Assembly: GCF_000972785.3 (NCBI RefSeq)
Contig: NZ_CP011253.3
Span: forward strand, 4,464,001 to 4,528,000
DNA length: 64,000 nt
Source: Pandoraea oxalativorans
GTDB taxonomy: Bacteria; Pseudomonadota; Gammaproteobacteria; Burkholderiales; Burkholderiaceae
Direction: 5' to 3'
Shown here: positions 9,201 through 18,666 of the stretch, one piece after another
How the letters are laid out: each line of letters opens with the position of its first letter
How positions within the stretch are numbered: the stretch's first letter is position 1
The notes under the pieces: generated by a model
Database searches by the model: none
Told to the model about the DNA's origin: nothing
Seen by the model: only the letters and a program-made list of their open reading frames with translations
Made by a program: the position numbers and the translations under genes

Positions 9201-10169
9201 TCACCCGCGTGGGTGATGCTGAGCGTGCAGCGACTTGAGGCGTTCGCGCGCCACGTGCGTGTAGATCTGCGTAGTCGAGATGTCCGCGTGGCCGAGCAAC
9301 AACTGCACCACGCGCAGATCGGCGCCGTGGTTGATCAGATGCGTCGCGAACGCATGCCGCAGCGTGTGCGGTGAGAGCGGCGCGCGAATGTCGGCTTGCA
9401 GCGCGTACCGCTTGATCAGATACCAGAATGCCTGACGCGTCATCCCCTCGCCACGCTGCGTCACGAACAGGGTGTCGCAGGCGCGACCCGCGAGCAACAA
9501 CCCTCGACTCTGCGCCAGATATCGCGTGAGCCAACCGTTCGCCTCTTCGCCGAACGGCACCAGTCGCTCCTTCGCGCCCTTGCCGAAGATCCGCAGCACG
9601 CCTTCGTTAAGGCCCACTTCGATGGTCTTGAGCGCGACCAGTTCTGACACGCGCAGGCCACTCGCATACATCAGTTCCAGCATGGCGCGGTCGCGCAAGC
9701 CGAGCGGTTGTGTGAGATCCGGCGCGGCGAGCAGCGCCTCGACCTGCGCCTCCGACAAGGTCGACGGCAGACGCTGCGCCCGTTTGGCCGACGCAATCCG
9801 CAAACACGGGTCCTGCTGTACGAGGTGCTCGCGCAGCGCCCACTGATAGAAACGCTTGAAGACGGACAGACGCCGGTTCACGCTGCTCGCCAGACTCTCG
9901 CGACGCCACGCGAGATAGGCCGAGAGCGCCGCCTCATCCACGATGTCGAGGGACATTGCGGGCAGGGTGTGGTGCGGGGTGTCGTGCGGGGTCTCGTGCA
10001 ATTTATCCGCGCCATTTGCTGCGTCCGGTGCCTTCGCTTCGTCCGCCAGCCACTGCGCGAACAGACGCAGATCGCGACGATAGGCGTCGAGCGTGTTGCG
10101 CGACAGGCCGTCTTCGAGCCAGATCGTGTCGCAGAACTGGTCGATGAGCGACGTGCTGCGCGTGAGCAT
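9201..10169 (-). CDS. xerD: Site-specific tyrosine recombinase XerD
   Basis: Predicted 322-residue recombinase that with XerC resolves chromosome dimers at dif. The catalytic set is complete: Arg173 (ASGLRVSEL), Lys197 (FGKGAKERL), His268-x-x-Arg271 (SPHTLRHAF), His294 (LLGHADISTT) and the nucleophile Tyr303 (QIYTHV). The N-terminal SAM-like core-binding domain spans about 5-115. Residues 47-71 form an extra His/Pro/Thr-rich insertion (around HETPHDTPHHTLP) not usual in XerD, encoded by short near-repeats. The frame is open far upstream, but similarity begins at ATG 10169. It follows queG by 32 bases on the same strand and may be co-transcribed with it. Confidence 0.92.
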   Translation of the reverse strand: MLTRSTSLIDQFCDTIWLEDGLSRNTLDAYRRDLRLFAQWLADEAKAPDAANGADKLHETPHDTPHHTLPAMSLDIVDEAALSAYLAWRRESLASSVNRRLSVFKRFYQWALREHLVQQDPCLRIASAKRAQRLPSTLSEAQVEALLAAPDLTQPLGLRDRAMLELMYASGLRVSELVALKTIEVGLNEGVLRIFGKGAKERLVPFGEEANGWLTRYLAQSRGLLLAGRACDTLFVTQRGEGMTRQAFWYLIKRYALQADIRAPLSPHTLRHAFATHLINHGADLRVVQLLLGHADISTTQIYTHVARERLKSLHAQHHPRG

Positions 10170-10201
10170 CGGCTCGGAAACTTGCGTGCGCTCAGACAGG
10201 C

Positions 10202-11497
10202 TCAAACCGGAACTCCTTCCTGGGCAAGCGCCCACTCGACGTGTTCGCGCACCAGCGCGGAGGGATGATCGCGACGCGCAAGCAACGCATCGCGCATGGG
10301 AAGGCGGGCATCGGCATCGGGCGTCTCGCGCAGCGCATTGCCCAGGCCGACGGCGAGATTGCGCAGCCATCGCTCGTGACCGATGCGACGAATCGGACTG
10401 CCCGCGAGCCGGTCCATGAATTCCGTTTCGGTCCACGCGAACAGTTCGACGAGCGACGCGCTGTCGAGCTTGTTGCGAGGGGCGAAATCGGGCAGCGGCG
10501 ACGGCTGCGCAAACTTGTTCCACGGACAGTAAAGCTGGCAGTCGTCGCACCCGTAAATACGGTTGCCCATCCGGGCACGCAGCGGCTCGGGGATTGCGCC
10601 CTTGTGTTCGATGGTCAGATACGACACGCACAAACGTGCATCGACGCGAAACGCTTCGGTGATCGCGCCCGTCGGGCAGACGTCGAGGCAGCGACGGCAC
10701 TGGCCGCAGTGCTCGCCGCGGTCCATGCCGGTATTCGGGTGGACGCCGTCATGGCCGCTGCCGTCTTCATGCCCGTCGTGCCTATCGTCACTATCGTCAC
10801 CATCGACCGGCAGTGGCACATCGACGAAGATTTCGCCGAGGAAGAACAGCGAGCCCGCGTCGCGCGAGAGCAATAACGTGTGTTTGCCGCGCCAGCCGAG
10901 CCCCGCCTTCTGCGCGAGTTCGACCTCCAGCACCGGCGCGGAATCAGTGAACGCGCGATAGCCGAACGGCCCGATGGCCTGCGTGATGCGATCCGCCAGT
11001 TGTTGCAGACGATTGCGCACCACCTTGTGATAGTCGCGTCCGCGGGCATAGATCGACACGACGGCTTCGCCCGGCATGTCGGCGCGCGCCATTTCGCGCT
11101 TGCGCCACTGCGCGAGATCGGTGTCGCTGGGGAGATAGTTCATTCGGGCGCTGATCACACGCACCGTGCCGGGCACCAGTTCAGCGGGCCGTGCGCGCTT
11201 CATCCCATGAGCCGCCATGTAGTCCATGTCGCCATGACAGCCGTCGTCGAGCCACTGTTGCAGACCGGCTTCGGCATGCGAGAGGTCGATGTCCGTGATG
11301 CCCACGTGAGCGAAGCCAAGCTCGCGCGCCCACACGCGGATTTGCATCGCAAGCGAGGCCAGACCCTGCTGATCGAGGGTCGAAGCGGCGGCCGACGGCG
11401 TCGCAATGTCGCGCGAGGGCGACACTTCCTGCGAATTCGGAGGTGCCGATGGCTCGACTTGTGCGGCGGTAGCGGGGAAAATCACGGAAGCTTTCAT
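10202..11497 (-). CDS. queG: Epoxyqueuosine reductase QueG
   Basis: Predicted 431-residue cobalamin- and iron-sulfur-dependent enzyme for the last step of queuosine synthesis in tRNA. The N-terminal cobalamin-binding domain includes the likely catalytic Asp185 (FTDSAPVLE). Two 4Fe-4S cluster motifs follow: CGQCRRCLDVCPTG (264-277) and CDDCQLYCPWN (317-327). The C-terminus is HEAT-like. Residues 231-257 are an unusual insertion rich in Asp, His and Gly just before the first cluster motif. The start at 11497 is preferred because TAAAAT lies 7 bases upstream; an ATG at 11506 overlaps that hexamer. It diverges from tsaE with only 17 bases between starts. Confidence 0.92.
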   Translation of the reverse strand: MKASVIFPATAAQVEPSAPPNSQEVSPSRDIATPSAAASTLDQQGLASLAMQIRVWARELGFAHVGITDIDLSHAEAGLQQWLDDGCHGDMDYMAAHGMKRARPAELVPGTVRVISARMNYLPSDTDLAQWRKREMARADMPGEAVVSIYARGRDYHKVVRNRLQQLADRITQAIGPFGYRAFTDSAPVLEVELAQKAGLGWRGKHTLLLSRDAGSLFFLGEIFVDVPLPVDGDDSDDRHDGHEDGSGHDGVHPNTGMDRGEHCGQCRRCLDVCPTGAITEAFRVDARLCVSYLTIEHKGAIPEPLRARMGNRIYGCDDCQLYCPWNKFAQPSPLPDFAPRNKLDSASLVELFAWTETEFMDRLAGSPIRRIGHERWLRNLAVGLGNALRETPDADARLPMRDALLARRDHPSALVREHVEWALAQEGVPV

Positions 11498-11504
11498 CGA
11501 CTCC

Positions 11505-11510
11505 ATTTTA
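11505..11510 (-). promoter_or_regulatory. -10 hexamer 7 nt before queG start
   Basis: On the minus strand TAAAAT is followed by 7 bases and then the ATG at 11497. This would give a leaderless queG mRNA and excludes the in-frame ATG at 11506 as its start. A matching -35 would fall inside tsaE and is weak. Confidence 0.35.
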
Positions 11511-11514
11511 CGCA

Positions 11515-12048
11515 ATGCCCGCCATGCCCGACTCCTCTGCGCCGCCGCCACTGGGCGAACGCATCTTCGCGCTGCCGGACGAAGCCGCCACCGAGGCCTT
11601 CGGCGCGGCGTTCGCACGCGCTGTCGTTGAGCGCATGGCGCATACCGACGCCGCGCATGCGGGCCTGCACGTGCAACTCTCGGGTGACCTCGGCGCGGGC
11701 AAAACCACCTTCGTACGCGCGCTGTTGCGCGCGCTGGGCCACGCCGGACGCGTCAAAAGCCCCACCTACGCGTTGTGTGAACCATACAACATCGACACAC
11801 CACAAGGCGTGTTGCCGGTCTATCATTTCGATCTGTACCGCTTTGCCGATCCGGCCGAATGGCACGACACGGGCTTTCGCGAGCATTTTGCAGGCGACGC
11901 CCTGTGCCTGGTCGAGTGGCCGGAAAAAGCCGAAGGACTCCTTGGCACCCCTGATTTGCGCCTTTGGCTGGAACCAGTTGGCGACGCCCGCCGTCTCACG
12001 ACGAGCGCCTACACGCCGGCCGGTCTTGCTTGCCTGAACTCATGCTGA
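11515..12048 (+). CDS. tsaE: tRNA threonylcarbamoyladenosine biosynthesis ATPase TsaE
   Basis: Predicted 177-residue P-loop ATPase of the TsaBDE complex that makes t6A at position 37 of ANN-decoding tRNAs. The Walker A motif GDLGAGKTTFVRALL is at about 57-71, followed by SPTYALCEPY and the HFDLYRF motif, then LVEWPEKAE, all typical of TsaE. The N-terminal 20 residues are Pro/Ser/Ala-rich; translation could start at ATG 11515 or 11524. Its last 7 bases overlap the start of amiC (ATG inside the TsaE stop region), an arrangement conserved in Burkholderiales that suggests translational coupling. Confidence 0.92.
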   Translation: MPAMPDSSAPPPLGERIFALPDEAATEAFGAAFARAVVERMAHTDAAHAGLHVQLSGDLGAGKTTFVRALLRALGHAGRVKSPTYALCEPYNIDTPQGVLPVYHFDLYRFADPAEWHDTGFREHFAGDALCLVEWPEKAEGLLGTPDLRLWLEPVGDARRLTTSAYTPAGLACLNSC

Positions 12049-13505
12049 TCAAACGCTTCGCCCGTACCGACGACGCCTCATCGCCCAACGCCGGCCGCCG
12101 CCGCGCTTTGCGCGCAGGCGCTTCGACCCTGATTCTCGCCCTCACCGGCCCCCGCTTCGCGTTCGCCAACGCCATCGTGGCCGTGCGCGTCTGGCCTGCG
12201 AGGGACTACACACGTGTCACGCTGGAGACCGACAACCCGGTCAAATTCCAGCAGCAACTGATGGAAAGTCCGAACCGCTTCGTCATCGATCTCGACGAAG
12301 TCGATCTGAGTCCGGCGCTGCGCGACCTCGTCGCCAAGATCCAGCCGAACGATCCGCAGATCGCCCAGGTACGCGTGGGGCAGTTCAAACCCGGTGTCAT
12401 GCGCATGGTCTTCGATCTGAAGGCGGGTGTGAAGCCGCAGTCGTTCACGCTGCCGCCGGTGGCGGGCTACAAGTACCGCACCGTGTTCGATCTGTACCCG
12501 GCCGTCGAGCCCGATCCGCTCATGGAGCTGCTCGCGCAAACCGCCAACAAGGCGCAGGCGCTTGCGCAGAATTCGCATCCGCCGCAGACCTCGGGCAATG
12601 CCAGCACCCCAAGCACCGAAGAGAGCGAAGCGTTCTTCCAGCGGTATGCGCAGCAAGGTCAGATGCCGCGTCCGGCACGCCCCGGCCCCACGCCCGCTAC
12701 GCCTGCCACCCCGGACAAGACACCGCCGCTCGCTCAGCGCAACGACGACGACACCGACGATCTGCCACCGCCACCGCGCGCTCAGAAGACGGCGCGGCTG
12801 CTCACCATCGCCCTCGATCCCGGCCATGGCGGGGAAGACCCCGGGGCGATCGGCAGCAGCGGCACGTATGAAAAGGTCGTGGTCTTGCAGATTGCCAAAC
12901 GGTTGCGCGACAAGATCAACGCGCAACCGAACATGCGCGCCATGATGACGCGCGACGCCGACTTCTTCGTGCCGCTCGGCGTGCGCGTGCAGAAAGCACG
13001 TCGTGTGGATGCCGATCTCTTCATGTCGATTCACGCCGATGCCTTCACGTCGCCCTCCGCCAACGGGGCTTCCGTGTTCGCGCTGTCGGAACGGGGCGCG
13101 ACGAGCGCGACCGCCCGGCTGCTCGAGAAGACGCAGAACGCCTCGGATCTGATCGGGGGCGTCAACATCAAGACCAACGACCGGACGGTGGCGCACGCGC
13201 TGCTCGATATGTCGACCACGGCGCAGATCCGCGACAGCAAGGTGTTCGGCACCGCGTTGCTCGCCGAGATCGGCACCGTGGCCGATCGTCTGCACAGCAA
13301 GAACGTCGAACAGGCGTCGTTTGCTGTGCTCAAGGCACCGGATATTCCGTCGGTGCTGGTCGAGACGGCCTTCATCAGCAACCCCAAGGAAGAGCAGTAT
13401 CTGAACGATCCGGCCTATCAGGAACGGCTCGCAAACGCGCTGCTCAAGGGGATCCGGACCTACTTCTCGAAGAATCCGCCCATCGCGAAGAACCGCACGG
13501 CCTGA
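12042..13505 (+). CDS. amiC: N-acetylmuramoyl-L-alanine amidase AmiC (AMIN + Amidase_3)
   Basis: Predicted 487-residue periplasmic amidase that cleaves the peptide from MurNAc in peptidoglycan during daughter-cell separation. It has a twin-arginine-like export signal (RRRALRAGASTLILALTG, about 22-39), an AMIN septal-targeting domain (about 45-145), a Pro/Thr/Asp-rich linker (about 180-245) and the zinc-dependent Amidase_3 domain (about 255-480). Zinc ligands and catalysis are visible in ALDPGHGGEDPG, FMSIHADAF and VETAFISNPKEE. The ATG overlaps the tsaE stop codon. A strong bidirectional terminator follows 26 bases after the stop. Confidence 0.92.
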   Translation: MLIKRFARTDDASSPNAGRRRALRAGASTLILALTGPRFAFANAIVAVRVWPARDYTRVTLETDNPVKFQQQLMESPNRFVIDLDEVDLSPALRDLVAKIQPNDPQIAQVRVGQFKPGVMRMVFDLKAGVKPQSFTLPPVAGYKYRTVFDLYPAVEPDPLMELLAQTANKAQALAQNSHPPQTSGNASTPSTEESEAFFQRYAQQGQMPRPARPGPTPATPATPDKTPPLAQRNDDDTDDLPPPPRAQKTARLLTIALDPGHGGEDPGAIGSSGTYEKVVVLQIAKRLRDKINAQPNMRAMMTRDADFFVPLGVRVQKARRVDADLFMSIHADAFTSPSANGASVFALSERGATSATARLLEKTQNASDLIGGVNIKTNDRTVAHALLDMSTTAQIRDSKVFGTALLAEIGTVADRLHSKNVEQASFAVLKAPDIPSVLVETAFISNPKEEQYLNDPAYQERLANALLKGIRTYFSKNPPIAKNRTA

Positions 13506-13530
13506 GCACGCGAAGCCTCTGCGCCCCAAC

Positions 13531-13569
13531 AAAAAATGGCGCGTCCGAAACCGGACGCGCCATTTTTTT
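13531..13569. terminator. Bidirectional terminator between amiC and DedA gene
   Basis: A 13-bp perfect stem (left arm AATGGCGCGTCCG, 13535-13547) with loop AAAC has an A-run before and a T-run after, so it works for both converging genes. Confidence 0.9.
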
Positions 13570-13630
13570 ACTGACTCGGATTGCTTCGGGGAGTGACGAA
13601 CGTCCGCCGCTTCCTGGCAAATCGACTGGC

Positions 13631-14302
13631 TTACTTGCTCTGCCCTTGCGCCGTATTGCTACGGCGACCGCGCGTGAACAACTTCCACACTGCGCCGAGC
13701 GCGATGGGCACAACCGCAGCCGAGATACCGACCAGCACGATCACGTTCAGGTACTGCTTGACCAGCGGCAGGTTGCCAAACAGGTAGCCGCCCCCCACGA
13801 GCAGCACCACCCAGATCGCTGCCCCCAGCACGTTATAAAGCTGGAAGCGCGTCCACGGCATGGCCGAGACGCCGGCCACGAACGGGGCGAACGTGCGCAC
13901 GACCGGCACGAAACGCGCCATCACGATAGTCTTGCCGCCGTGGTGTTCGTAGAAGTCGTGCGTCTTGCGCAGCGCGTCGCGATCGAGAAAACGCCAGTTC
14001 TTCTCGTATACGCGCGGCCCGATCTTCGAACCGATCCAGTAGTTGAGCGTGTTGCCCGTCACCGCAGCGATGAACAGCAGCACGCCGAGCAGCCACGGAT
14101 CCATGGCCCCGGTGGCTGCGAAAGCGCCACCGATGAACAGCAGGGAATCGCCCGGCAGGAACGGGAACAGCACCAGCCCCGTTTCCACGAATACGATCAT
14201 GAACAGGAACAGGTACACCCAATTTCCGTACTGATCGATAAACACCCCAAGATGTTTATCGATATGGAGCACCATCTCCAGCAATTGCACCAAAGTATCC
14301 AA
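13631..14302 (-). CDS. DedA-family integral membrane protein
   Basis: Predicted 223-residue DedA/VTT-domain inner-membrane protein. Family members act in membrane homeostasis, some as undecaprenyl-phosphate or phospholipid translocases. Visible features are the hydrophobic segment near 27-50, FPFLPGDSLLFIGG, the conserved Glu/Arg-containing stretch ending ARFVPVVRTFAPFVAG (about 128-143) and two C-terminal membrane segments. The start is taken as TTG 14302 because GAGGA lies 6 bases upstream; the next ATG (residue 10) is an alternative. It converges with amiC and diverges from mutL. Confidence 0.85.
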   Translation of the reverse strand: MDTLVQLLEMVLHIDKHLGVFIDQYGNWVYLFLFMIVFVETGLVLFPFLPGDSLLFIGGAFAATGAMDPWLLGVLLFIAAVTGNTLNYWIGSKIGPRVYEKNWRFLDRDALRKTHDFYEHHGGKTIVMARFVPVVRTFAPFVAGVSAMPWTRFQLYNVLGAAIWVVLLVGGGYLFGNLPLVKQYLNVIVLVGISAAVVPIALGAVWKLFTRGRRSNTAQGQSK

Positions 14303-14505
14303 GTCGATTCCTCAAGATAAAGGACGCCGGCCCGTCCCTGCGGGCGCGCGACGAGTCGCATCATACCAGCATCCCACAGTCGAATTAGTTGCCAATTAAA
14401 GACGGAAAAATGACAAAAAACGCACCGATGGGGCGCCCAGGGAGGCATTAAATCACGTGTCACACGGCGAAACGGCGCCCGGCCTATGTCTTTGAGAGCA
14501 GCCTT

Positions 14506-14511
14506 TATAAT
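14506..14511 (+). promoter_or_regulatory. Consensus -10 hexamer 7 nt before mutL start
   Basis: A perfect TATAAT is followed by 7 bases and the ATG at 14519. A start here would make the mRNA leaderless and rules out the in-frame ATGs at 14486 and 14510. A -35 match at the usual distance is poor. Confidence 0.45.
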
Positions 14512-14518
14512 GGTTCCC

Positions 14519-16618
14519 ATGTCTGCCACCCCGACCCCCGCCCCTGAAGCGCAAGACCCTGCCGCCAACGCGCCCGGCAGCGCTTCCTCCGACACCCCGG
14601 AACGCCGTCCCGGCCCAATGCCAGCGGGCCTCGCGCCCGCGCGCGCCATCCGCGTGCTGCCCGATCAGCTCATCAGCCAGATCGCCGCGGGCGAGGTGGT
14701 CGAGCGTCCGGCGTCAGTGGTCAAGGAACTGCTGGAGAACGCCCTCGACGCGGGGGCCCGTGCGCTCCAGGTCAAACTCGAAGAAGGCGGCGTGCGCCGC
14801 ATCGCCATTACCGACGACGGCGGCGGCATGTCCGCCGAGCAACTCCCGCTGGCGCTGACCCGCCACGCGACGAGCAAGATTCGCACGCTAGACGAACTAG
14901 AGTCGGTGCTCACGCTCGGATTCCGGGGAGAAGCGCTGGCCTCCATCGCCTCGGTGGCGCAGCTCACGCTCTCCAGCCGTCAGATCGACGCGCCGCACGC
15001 AACCGCCATCGACGGCAACACCGGGGCCCTCACCCCGGCGGCCGGTCCGGTCGGCACGACAGTTGACGTTCGCGACCTTTACTTCAACACGCCCGCGCGC
15101 CGCAAATTCCTGAAGACCGAACAAACCGAGTTCGGTCATTGCATGGACGTGATCCGCCGCAGCGCCCTTGCGCGCCCGGACGTCGGTTTCTCCATCCTGC
15201 ACAACAACCGCGCCGTGGAGCACTGGAACGCGTCGGACGCCGCCACGCGGGTCTCGCGCGTGCTGGGCAACGACTTCGCCGACGCCCACCTCGCGCTGGA
15301 TGAAGGCGCGGCGGAATTGCGTCTGTCGGGCTTCGTCGGCCTGCCCACCGCCAGCCGTGGCCGCGCCGACCAGCAATTTTTCTTTGTGAACGGCCGTTTC
15401 GTGCGCGACAAACTGCTCACGCACGCCGTGCGCGCCGCCTATGAAGACGTGTTGCACGGCGATCGCTATCCGGCGTACGTGCTGTACTTCGAACTGCCGC
15501 CGCAGTTGGTGGACGTCAACGTTCACCCGTCGAAGATCGAAGTCCGGTTTCGCGATGCCCGCAGTGTCCACCAGTTCGTGTTCCACGCGGTGCAACGTGC
15601 GCTCGCGCGGGCGGCGGGCAGCGGTGGCGCGACGCACTCGGCACATCTGACCGAAGGTGGCGGTCTCGCCGCCGGTCCGGGTGCGGCAGGGGGATTGAAC
15701 GGTCTCGGTGGTGGCGTGGGCGGTGGGTTCGGCGCACGTCCGGCGGGCGGCTTCGGCACGCCGGGCGGCAGCAGCTGGAACGCGCGCGCGCAGCAAGGCT
15801 CGCTGCCAGTGCCTCAGCCGATGTCCGTCTACGACAATCTTTTCGGACGCACAGCGCCGCCCGCAGCACGTCCGTACGGTCAGCCGGGCGTGACGGATGC
15901 ACCGTCACCGGCTTACGGTAGCGCAGGTGGTTTGGGGACGACGGACGGCGCAGCACTCACTGGCGGCCTTGCCGACGCACTGTCGGCCTCCGGCGGCAAC
16001 ACCGTCGCCGACGCCGCAGCCGCCATGCAGCTCGAACAGCCGCTCGGCTTCGCCCTGGGCCAGTTGCACGGCATCTACATCCTCGCGCAAAACGCTTACG
16101 GCCTCGTGCTGGTGGACATGCACGCCGCGCACGAGCGCATTCTGTACGAGCGCTTCAAGCAGGCGCTGGTCGAGCGCAGCGTCCCCGTGCAGCCGCTGCT
16201 CATTCCGGTGACGTTCTTCGCCGACCCGGTGGAAATCGGCACGACAGAGGAGCATCAGGAGACGCTCACAGCCCTTGGCTTCGACCTCGCCGCCATGTCC
16301 CCGACGACGCTCGCCGTGCGCGCCATCCCTGCGCTGCTCGACGGTGCTGACGCGCAGGCGCTGGCCCGCGCGGTGCTCGCCGATCTGCGTCAGTACGGCG
16401 GCTCGCGCGTGCTCACCGAGCGTCAGCACGAGTTGCTGGGCACGCTCGCCTGTCACACGGCGGTGCGCGCAAACCGGCGTCTCACGCACGAGGAAATGAA
16501 CGCGTTGCTTCGTCAGATGGAAGCGACCGAGCGTGCCGACCAGTGCAATCACGGACGTCCCACCTGGTACCAGCTCACGCTCGGCGACCTCGACAAATTG
16601 TTCATGCGCGGACGTTGA
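14519..16618 (+). CDS. mutL: DNA mismatch repair protein MutL
   Basis: Predicted 699-residue MutL. An N-terminal tail rich in Pro/Ala (about 1-40) precedes the GHKL ATPase domain: [20 protein letters not shown], then DDGGGM and [11 protein letters not shown] Gly-rich linker (about 365-440, many GG pairs) joins it to the dimerisation domain. The C-terminus keeps the endonuclease-type motifs: [12 protein letters not shown] (the DQHAx2Ex4E motif with Gln replaced by Met), ACHTAVR, CNHGRP and a terminal FMR. This suggests a nicking MutL like those of organisms lacking MutH. ATG 14519 is chosen because a TATAAT sits 7 bases before it. miaA follows after 7 bases, probably in one operon. Confidence 0.93.
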   Translation: MSATPTPAPEAQDPAANAPGSASSDTPERRPGPMPAGLAPARAIRVLPDQLISQIAAGEVVERPASVVKELLENALDAGARALQVKLEEGGVRRIAITDDGGGMSAEQLPLALTRHATSKIRTLDELESVLTLGFRGEALASIASVAQLTLSSRQIDAPHATAIDGNTGALTPAAGPVGTTVDVRDLYFNTPARRKFLKTEQTEFGHCMDVIRRSALARPDVGFSILHNNRAVEHWNASDAATRVSRVLGNDFADAHLALDEGAAELRLSGFVGLPTASRGRADQQFFFVNGRFVRDKLLTHAVRAAYEDVLHGDRYPAYVLYFELPPQLVDVNVHPSKIEVRFRDARSVHQFVFHAVQRALARAAGSGGATHSAHLTEGGGLAAGPGAAGGLNGLGGGVGGGFGARPAGGFGTPGGSSWNARAQQGSLPVPQPMSVYDNLFGRTAPPAARPYGQPGVTDAPSPAYGSAGGLGTTDGAALTGGLADALSASGGNTVADAAAAMQLEQPLGFALGQLHGIYILAQNAYGLVLVDMHAAHERILYERFKQALVERSVPVQPLLIPVTFFADPVEIGTTEEHQETLTALGFDLAAMSPTTLAVRAIPALLDGADAQALARAVLADLRQYGGSRVLTERQHELLGTLACHTAVRANRRLTHEEMNALLRQMEATERADQCNHGRPTWYQLTLGDLDKLFMRGR

Positions 16619-16625
16619 GCGGTTC

Positions 16626-17567
16626 ATGAAGGCAAACACTCCGATCGTCTGCTTGCTGGGCCCGACGGCTTCCGGCAAGACCGCTGCCGCGCTGGCGCTC
16701 GCGCAGGACACCCCGCTGGAGATCATCAGCGTCGATTCCGCACTCGTCTATCGCGAGATGGATATCGGCACGGCCAAGCCGAGCGCCGACGAACTCGCCG
16801 CCGTGCCGCATCACCTGATCGACATCATCGATCCGCGTGATGCCTACTCGGCCGCGCAGTTCCGCGAAGACACGCTGCGCCTCGTCGACGAAATCACCGC
16901 ACGCGGGCGTCGCCCGCTGCTTGTGGGCGGCACGATGCTGTACTACAAAGCGCTCACGCAAGGCCTCTCGCCATTGCCCTCGGCCGACGCCGATGTGCGT
17001 GCGAAACTCGATGAAGACGCCGCGCGCGAGGGATGGCCAGCGATGCATGCACGGCTCGCGAGCGTCGATCCGGTGACGGCCGCACGCCTCGCGCCGAACG
17101 ACGCGCAGCGCGTTCAGCGTGCGTTGGAAATCTTCGCGTTGTCGGGCAAACCGATGTCACAGTGGCTTGCCGAACAAACGCCGGACACCGCGTCGCCGCA
17201 TGCGTTCGTGCCGGTGGCGCTGGAGCCGGGCGACCGCTCGGTGTTACACGCGCGCATCGCTGAGCGTTTCCGGTCGATGCTCGCGGCGGGCTTCGTCGAA
17301 GAAGTCGAACGCTTGCGCGCGCGCGGCGACCTCGATCCGGGGCTGCCGTCGATGCGCTGCGTCGGCTACCGTCAGGTGTGGGAGTACCTCGACGGCGAGA
17401 CCGACTACGACACCATGCGCGACAAGGGTGTCTTCGCCACGCGGCAGTTGTGCAAACGTCAGCTCACATGGTTGCGCTCCATGCCCGAGCGTCACATCGT
17501 CGACTGCACCGCCGCCGACGCACCGCAACGCGCCCTCGCGACCGTGCGCACGCTCTGGGGCGACTGA
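16626..17567 (+). CDS. miaA: tRNA dimethylallyltransferase MiaA
   Basis: Predicted 313-residue enzyme that adds the dimethylallyl group to A37 of tRNAs reading UNN codons. The P-loop [17 protein letters not shown] is at the N-terminus (about 9-25), followed by the substrate-binding [18 protein letters not shown] and [10 protein letters not shown]. Near the C-terminus are AARNL-equivalent positions and the [12 protein letters not shown] motif. The ATG is 7 bases after the mutL stop. In related genomes miaA is followed by purM; here the transporter and hydrolase island lies in between. Confidence 0.93.
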   Translation: MKANTPIVCLLGPTASGKTAAALALAQDTPLEIISVDSALVYREMDIGTAKPSADELAAVPHHLIDIIDPRDAYSAAQFREDTLRLVDEITARGRRPLLVGGTMLYYKALTQGLSPLPSADADVRAKLDEDAAREGWPAMHARLASVDPVTAARLAPNDAQRVQRALEIFALSGKPMSQWLAEQTPDTASPHAFVPVALEPGDRSVLHARIAERFRSMLAAGFVEEVERLRARGDLDPGLPSMRCVGYRQVWEYLDGETDYDTMRDKGVFATRQLCKRQLTWLRSMPERHIVDCTAADAPQRALATVRTLWGD

Positions 17568-17681
17568 CCGCCTCGGCCCAGACGCTTCGCTGGCCGTCGT
17601 CGCGAAGCGTATCTCTGTCCTGCGCAATCCCCCGCGTTCATCGCCCCTCCGCATCCGTTGAAACCCTGACAGCTTACCGGT

Positions 17682-17709
17682 TTGCATGTCGATTTTGATA
17701 TGCTAATTT
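17682..17709 (+). promoter_or_regulatory. Possible promoter of the transporter/hydrolase operon
   Basis: TTGCAT (17682-17687) and TAATTT (17704-17709) are 16 bases apart. The -10 lies inside the first palindromic operator, consistent with repression by a bound regulator. The match is only moderate. Confidence 0.35.
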
Positions 17710-17718
17710 GCATATCAA
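17695..17718. promoter_or_regulatory. Palindromic operator 1 of the transporter/hydrolase operon
   Basis: Perfect inverted repeat with 9-base arms (TTGATATGC and its complement) around TAATTT. Its core ATGCTAATTTGCAT (17700-17713) differs by one base from operator 2. The AT-rich sequence stands out in this GC-rich region. Confidence 0.65.
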
Positions 17719-17729
17719 CGTTTCGAGCA

Positions 17730-17743
17730 ATGCAAATTTGCAT
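17730..17743. promoter_or_regulatory. Palindromic operator 2 of the transporter/hydrolase operon
   Basis: Perfect 14-base palindrome ATGCAAATTTGCAT, 30 bases (about three helical turns) centre to centre from operator 1 and 28 bases before the first gene. A third half-site TTTGCAT is at 17681-17687. Confidence 0.6.
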
Positions 17744-17771
17744 CGAATCCACGATACCGGGAAGGGTGCCA

Positions 17772-18665
17772 ATGACGCAGACTTCGATGGAGCCGAGTGG
17801 GGTGACGGGCGATGTGCCGAGACTGCCGAGCTTACCGAGCGTACCGACAGGCAGCCCGAGGCGCGTGCCGCTGACCCAATGGGCGGTGCGTGCGGGGATC
17901 GCGCTGATCTACCTGTTCATGCTGAGCCCGCTGATCTTCGTCGTCTGGCTGAGCTTCTTCAAAGACGCGATCATCACGTTCCCGCCGAGCGGCTATACCG
18001 TGTCGTGGTACGTCAGCGCGTGGCGCAATGCGGCGTTTGCCAACGGGTTCCTGCTCTCCCTGCAACTCGCCGCGTGCGCGGCCATCGGCGGCGTCATCCT
18101 TGGCGTGGCCGCATCGCTCGCGCTCGCCCGCTACCGCTTCCCCGGGCGTCGCACGCTGGGCAACGTTCTGCTCTTGCCGCTCGTCGTGCCGGGCATCGTC
18201 GCAGGCATTGCCACCTATCTGTTCTATCTGCGTGCGGAGAACGCGCTCGACATGGACATCGTCGGCACGTTCGGCGGTCTCGTGATCGCCCACATCTGCC
18301 TGACCATTCCCTGGACGATGCGGCTCGTAGGCGCAAGCCTCGCGCAGATCGACGGCACCATCGAAGAAGCCGCGCGCAACCTCGGCGCGGGCCCGTGGCG
18401 CACGCTCTGGCGCGTGACCTTGCCGATGCTGCGCCCCGCCATCGTCGCGGCCGTGCTGTTCAGCTTCATCGTGTCGTTCGAGAACCTCGAACTCACGCTG
18501 CCGCTCGTGGGGCCGGGAAAGACCACGCTGCCCATCGCGATCATGCAATACCTCGAATTCAACCTCGATCCGACGATTGCCGCCGTGTCTGCGGCGCAGA
18601 TCGTGCTGCTCGGCATCGTCATGCTGATCACCGATCGCTTCGTCAAACTCAGCCAGGTGATCTGA
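17772..18665 (+). CDS. ABC importer permease, PotC-like
   Basis: Predicted 297-residue inner-membrane permease of the spermidine/putrescine-opine class. After a hydrophilic N-terminal 40 residues come about six membrane segments. The cytoplasmic EAA loop that contacts the ATPase is EEAARNLGAGPWRTLWRVTL. ATG 17772 has GAAGGG about 6 bases upstream. It opens an operon with ATPase, binding protein, second permease, M24-type hydrolase and amidohydrolase. The ligand is unknown; linkage to two peptidase-like hydrolases suggests a small peptide, amide or amidine compound rather than a free polyamine (inference). Confidence 0.85.
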   Translation: MTQTSMEPSGVTGDVPRLPSLPSVPTGSPRRVPLTQWAVRAGIALIYLFMLSPLIFVVWLSFFKDAIITFPPSGYTVSWYVSAWRNAAFANGFLLSLQLAACAAIGGVILGVAASLALARYRFPGRRTLGNVLLLPLVVPGIVAGIATYLFYLRAENALDMDIVGTFGGLVIAHICLTIPWTMRLVGASLAQIDGTIEEAARNLGAGPWRTLWRVTLPMLRPAIVAAVLFSFIVSFENLELTLPLVGPGKTTLPIAIMQYLEFNLDPTIAAVSAAQIVLLGIVMLITDRFVKLSQVI

Positions 18666-18666
18666 C

